This document shows positions 6,738-8,868 of a DNA stretch of 8,868 bases, in pieces. Numbering within the stretch: the stretch's first letter is position 1; every line of letters starts with the position of its first letter. Source of the DNA: Flavobacteriaceae bacterium (lineage in GTDB: Bacteria; Bacteroidota; Bacteroidia; Flavobacteriales; Flavobacteriaceae); assembly GCA_002713495.1 (NCBI GenBank), contig PATA01000007.1, forward strand, positions 9,675-18,542, read 5' to 3'. Made by a program: the position numbers and the translations under genes. Below the pieces are notes generated by a model, which was given only the letters and a program-made list of their open reading frames with translations, had not been told where the DNA came from and made no database searches.

Positions 6738-7694
6738 ATGGAATATCTAGATTTTGAAGAACCAATTAAGGAATTGCAAGAACAAATTGAAAAATGTAGG
6801 AATATTGGTGACGAGAGTTCTGTAGATGTTACAGATACCTGTGATTTGCTAGAGTCAAAGCTTTTAAAAAAAAAGGAAGAAATCTATGGGAATCTGAATG
6901 CATGGCAGAGAGTCCAACTGTCAAGACATCCCTCAAGACCATATACTCTTGACTACATTAATTATATTACAAAAGGTACTTTTTTGGAATTACATGGAGA
7001 CAGAAATATTGGTGATGATAAAGCAATGATTGGAGGCTTTGGAAAGATTGATGATCAATCTTTCTTATTAATTGGAACTCAAAAAGGATACAATACAAAA
7101 ACAAGACAATACAGAAATTTTGGAATGTCAAATCCAGAGGGCTACAGAAAAGCTCTTAGATTGATGAAATCAGCTGAAAAATTTAATATACCTATAGTCT
7201 CTTTTATTGATACACCTGGGGCTTTCCCTGGTCTTGAAGCAGAAGAAAGAGGTCAGGGTGAAGCCATCGCAAGAAATCTAATTGAAATGATGTCATTAAA
7301 GGTTCCAATGATTGTAATAATTATTGGAGAAGGCGCTTCAGGTGGAGCATTAGGTATAGGAGTTGGTGATAAAATTTTTATGCTTGAAAACACATGGTAC
7401 TCAGTGATATCTCCTGAATCCTGTTCGTCAATTTTGTGGAGAAGTTGGGAATTTAAAGAAAAAGCTGCTGAAGCACTAAAATTAACTTCTCAAGACATGC
7501 TAAAGTCTAAATTGATTGATAAGATAATAAAAGAACCACTTGGAGGTGCCCATTTTGATAGAGAGTCTACTTTTGAATCAGTAAAAAAAGAGGTTTTAAC
7601 GTCATTTAATAAACTAAAAAAAATGGAGTCTTCAATGCGAATAGAATATAGAAGGGAAAAATTTTCAAAAATGGGAGTATTTAGAGAGGAATAA
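6738..7694 (+). CDS. accA: Acetyl-CoA carboxylase, carboxyltransferase subunit alpha
   Basis: AccA pairs with AccD to transfer the carboxyl group from biotin-carboxylated AccB to acetyl-CoA, making malonyl-CoA for fatty-acid synthesis in the cytoplasm. The 318 residues match the usual length of about 315-320. The N-terminal helices begin '[19 protein letters not shown]', as in the family. Next come '[20 protein letters not shown]' (55-74), '[13 protein letters not shown]' (82-94), 'GTQKGYNTK' (113-121), '[17 protein letters not shown]' (127-143), '[26 protein letters not shown]' (spanning 156-181) and '[15 protein letters not shown]' (197-211), which supplies the oxyanion-hole glycines. '[14 protein letters not shown]' (222-235) is also typical. 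The C-terminal tail '[12 protein letters not shown]' matches flavobacterial AccA. No key residue is missing. It has its own promoter, and dnaB follows 110 bases downstream. Confidence 0.97.
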   Translation: MEYLDFEEPIKELQEQIEKCRNIGDESSVDVTDTCDLLESKLLKKKEEIYGNLNAWQRVQLSRHPSRPYTLDYINYITKGTFLELHGDRNIGDDKAMIGGFGKIDDQSFLLIGTQKGYNTKTRQYRNFGMSNPEGYRKALRLMKSAEKFNIPIVSFIDTPGAFPGLEAEERGQGEAIARNLIEMMSLKVPMIVIIIGEGASGGALGIGVGDKIFMLENTWYSVISPESCSSILWRSWEFKEKAAEALKLTSQDMLKSKLIDKIIKEPLGGAHFDRESTFESVKKEVLTSFNKLKKMESSMRIEYRREKFSKMGVFREE

Positions 7695-7784
7695 AATTTA
7701 ATTTTTGCTTGTTAACAATATACAAAAGTTATCAACTTATTTTTTGTTCACATTTGATTTTAAAAATTATCACTAATTAATTTT

Positions 7785-7802
7785 TTCAAATGTAAATTTG
7801 AA
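7785..7802. repeat. 18-bp inverted repeat overlapping the dnaB -7 box
   Basis: TTCAAAT (7785-7791), a GTAA spacer and ATTTGAA (7796-7802) form perfect 7-bp arms. The repeat covers the candidate -7 box and ends two bases before the dnaB ATG. It could be an operator for a dimeric regulator or a weak RNA hairpin; chance is possible in AT-rich DNA. The rest of the 7695-7804 gap shows only a 10-bp palindrome TTGTTAACAA (7709-7718) and T-rich runs, with no GC-rich terminator stem. Confidence 0.45.
7793..7800 (+). promoter_or_regulatory. Candidate -7 box for dnaB, giving a leaderless or near-leaderless mRNA
   Basis: TAAATTTG is an exact TAnnTTTG match, and it ends only 4 bases before the dnaB ATG at 7805. 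In Bacteroidota, transcription starts a few bases after this box, so the mRNA would begin at or very near the AUG. No TTG lies 19-21 bases upstream, so the -33 support is missing. Any promoter further upstream would give a normal leader. Confidence 0.35.
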
Positions 7803-7804
7803 TA

Positions 7805-8868
7805 ATGGAAGATAAAAAACCTCTTTATAAATCAATTAACCCTAGTTCTGGTTCACTGATAAATTTGGAACAGGCTAAACTCCCTCCTCAAGCTATTGAC
7901 CTTGAAGAAGCCGTTTTAGGAGCTATGCTTATTGATAAAAAAGGAGTTGATGAAGTTATCGATATTCTCCAGCCGGAAGTTTTTTACAAAGTTTCTCATC
8001 AATATATTTTTCAAGCAATATTAATTTTGTTTGAATCAAGTGATCCGATTGATCTTCTGACTGTTTCATCTTCCCTCAAGAAATCTGGAAAATTAGATGC
8101 TGTTGGTGGTGATTTTTATTTAGTTCAATTGACTCAAAAGGTAGCTAGTTCTGCCCATATTGAATTTCATGCAAGAATAATTCTCCAAAAATATATTCAA
8201 AGAAGTTTAATCAAGATATCAAGTGAAATAATTGAGAAATCCTATAAGGACTCAACTGATGTTCTTGAGCTTTTAGACGAAGCTGAATCAAAACTCTATG
8301 ATGTTACACAAGGAAATATAAAAAGGACAGCCACATCCGCCCAAACCCTTGTAATTGAAGCAAAGAAAAAAATTGAGGACATTGGAAAAAAAGATGGTCT
8401 TAGTGGTGTAAGTAGTGGGTTTGATGAGTTAGATAAATTAACCTCAGGGTGGCAGCCCAGTGATTTGATAATTATTGCTGCAAGGCCTGGTATGGGTAAA
8501 ACAGCATTAACATTATCTATGTCGCGTAACATTGCTGTCGAAAGAAATATTCCAGTTGCTTTTTTTTCTCTTGAAATGTCCTCAGTTCAACTGATAACTA
8601 GATTAATTTCTGCTGAAACAGGTTTATCTTCTGAGAAATTAAGAACAGGTAAGTTAGCAAGACATGAGTGGCAACAATTAAACATAAAAGTTGGTGATCT
8701 TGAAAAAGCACCCTTATTTATCGATGATTCTCCCTCGTTGTCAATTTTTGAATTAAGAGCTAAAGCAAGAAGACTATCAAGACAGCACGGTATAAAACTT
8801 ATAGTTGTTGATTATCTACAACTAATGACTGCAGGAATGAGCAATAAAAGTGGAAATAGAGAACAGGA
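7805..8868 (+). CDS. dnaB: Replicative DNA helicase DnaB, partial (N-terminal about 354 residues)
   Basis: DnaB is the hexameric helicase that unwinds DNA at the replication fork and binds primase. The reading frame opens at ATG 7805, the first start after an in-frame TGA at 7799-7801, and stays open to the window edge; the last part of the helicase core is cut off. A flexible N-terminus of about 25 residues leads to the helical N-domain, beginning 'LPPQAIDLEEAVLGA' (26-40). Next come a linker and the RecA-like core: 'SGVSSGFDELDKLTSGW' (200-216), the Walker A loop 'ARPGMGKTA' (226-234, Lys232), 'FFSLEMSSVQL' with catalytic Glu257, and the Walker B strand 'LIVVDYLQLM' with Asp336. Inteins often sit in the Walker A region or later motifs of DnaB, but none interrupts the part seen. 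The gene starts 110 bases after accA. Confidence 0.96.
   Translation, partial: MEDKKPLYKSINPSSGSLINLEQAKLPPQAIDLEEAVLGAMLIDKKGVDEVIDILQPEVFYKVSHQYIFQAILILFESSDPIDLLTVSSSLKKSGKLDAVGGDFYLVQLTQKVASSAHIEFHARIILQKYIQRSLIKISSEIIEKSYKDSTDVLELLDEAESKLYDVTQGNIKRTATSAQTLVIEAKKKIEDIGKKDGLSGVSSGFDELDKLTSGWQPSDLIIIAARPGMGKTALTLSMSRNIAVERNIPVAFFSLEMSSVQLITRLISAETGLSSEKLRTGKLARHEWQQLNIKVGDLEKAPLFIDDSPSLSIFELRAKARRLSRQHGIKLIVVDYLQLMTAGMSNKSGNREQ

Noticed and set aside
7702..7728. Possible accA terminator (TTTTG ... CAAAA arms)
   Set aside because: The stem is short and AT-only with a long loop, and lacks a GC-rich stem followed by a U-run.
7709..7738. TTGTTAACAA palindrome and a DnaA-box-like TTATCAACT upstream of dnaB, possibly an origin element
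   Set aside because: The candidate box matches TTATNCACA at only about 6 of 9 positions, there is no cluster of boxes, and dnaB is not a usual origin neighbour in Bacteroidota.
8296..8532. 78-codon open frame on the minus strand inside dnaB
   Set aside because: It is antisense to the DnaB linker and Walker A region, which are clearly conserved in the plus frame.
1..8868. Mobile element, CRISPR array, tRNA/rRNA gene, defence or secretion cluster
   Set aside because: No transposase or integrase motifs, spaced repeats, tRNA-like cloverleaf or effector genes were seen; every sizeable frame belongs to a housekeeping or envelope family.

Overview
The window is a stretch of ordinary core chromosome from an AT-rich member of the Bacteroidota, most likely a marine Flavobacteriia-type bacterium with a compact genome. 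Four things point there. Transketolase is encoded as two separate genes. Several promoters carry the Bacteroidota -7 box TAnnTTTG. No start codon has a convincing Shine-Dalgarno sequence. The proteins look flavobacterial: an acidic lipoprotein N-terminus with a TSP3-like Asp-rich tail, a Tgt whose zinc cysteines are mostly gone, and a signal peptide ending just before Gln. Nearly all of the sequence is coding. The longest gap between genes is 149 bases, so there is no stretch over 300 bases without a gene.

Layout. Positions 1-120 (minus) hold the first 40 codons of an S4-domain RNA-binding protein that runs off the left edge. Diverging from it is an FKBP-type prolyl isomerase lipoprotein (166-1074, plus). 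A minus-strand run follows that is transcribed from 3450 down to 1067: the transketolase N-terminal subunit, the transketolase C-terminal subunit, then a small outer-membrane beta-barrel protein. Gaps in this run are 3 and 5 bases, and its last gene overlaps the FKBP gene tail-to-tail by 8 bases.

A 149-base divergent promoter region separates the transketolase run from a plus-strand run: tgt (queuine tRNA-ribosyltransferase), an LptF/LptG-type permease whose ATG directly follows the tgt stop, and an EamA-family transporter overlapping the permease by 14 bases. Next comes accA (acetyl-CoA carboxylase, carboxyltransferase alpha) behind a good TTG-N20-TATATTTG promoter, then dnaB (replicative helicase), cut by the right edge after about 354 codons.

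The genes cover housekeeping work: central carbon metabolism (transketolase), tRNA modification (Tgt), envelope building (LPS-export permease, beta-barrel, FKBP lipoprotein), fatty-acid synthesis (AccA) and replication (DnaB). I see no mobile element, CRISPR array, RNA gene, defence gene or novel multigene system. The points most worth a second look are the degenerate zinc site of Tgt, an inverted repeat and -7 box lying right against the dnaB start codon (possible leaderless mRNA), the FKBP/TSP3 surface-lipoprotein architecture, and long homopolymer runs in lptF/G and eamA.
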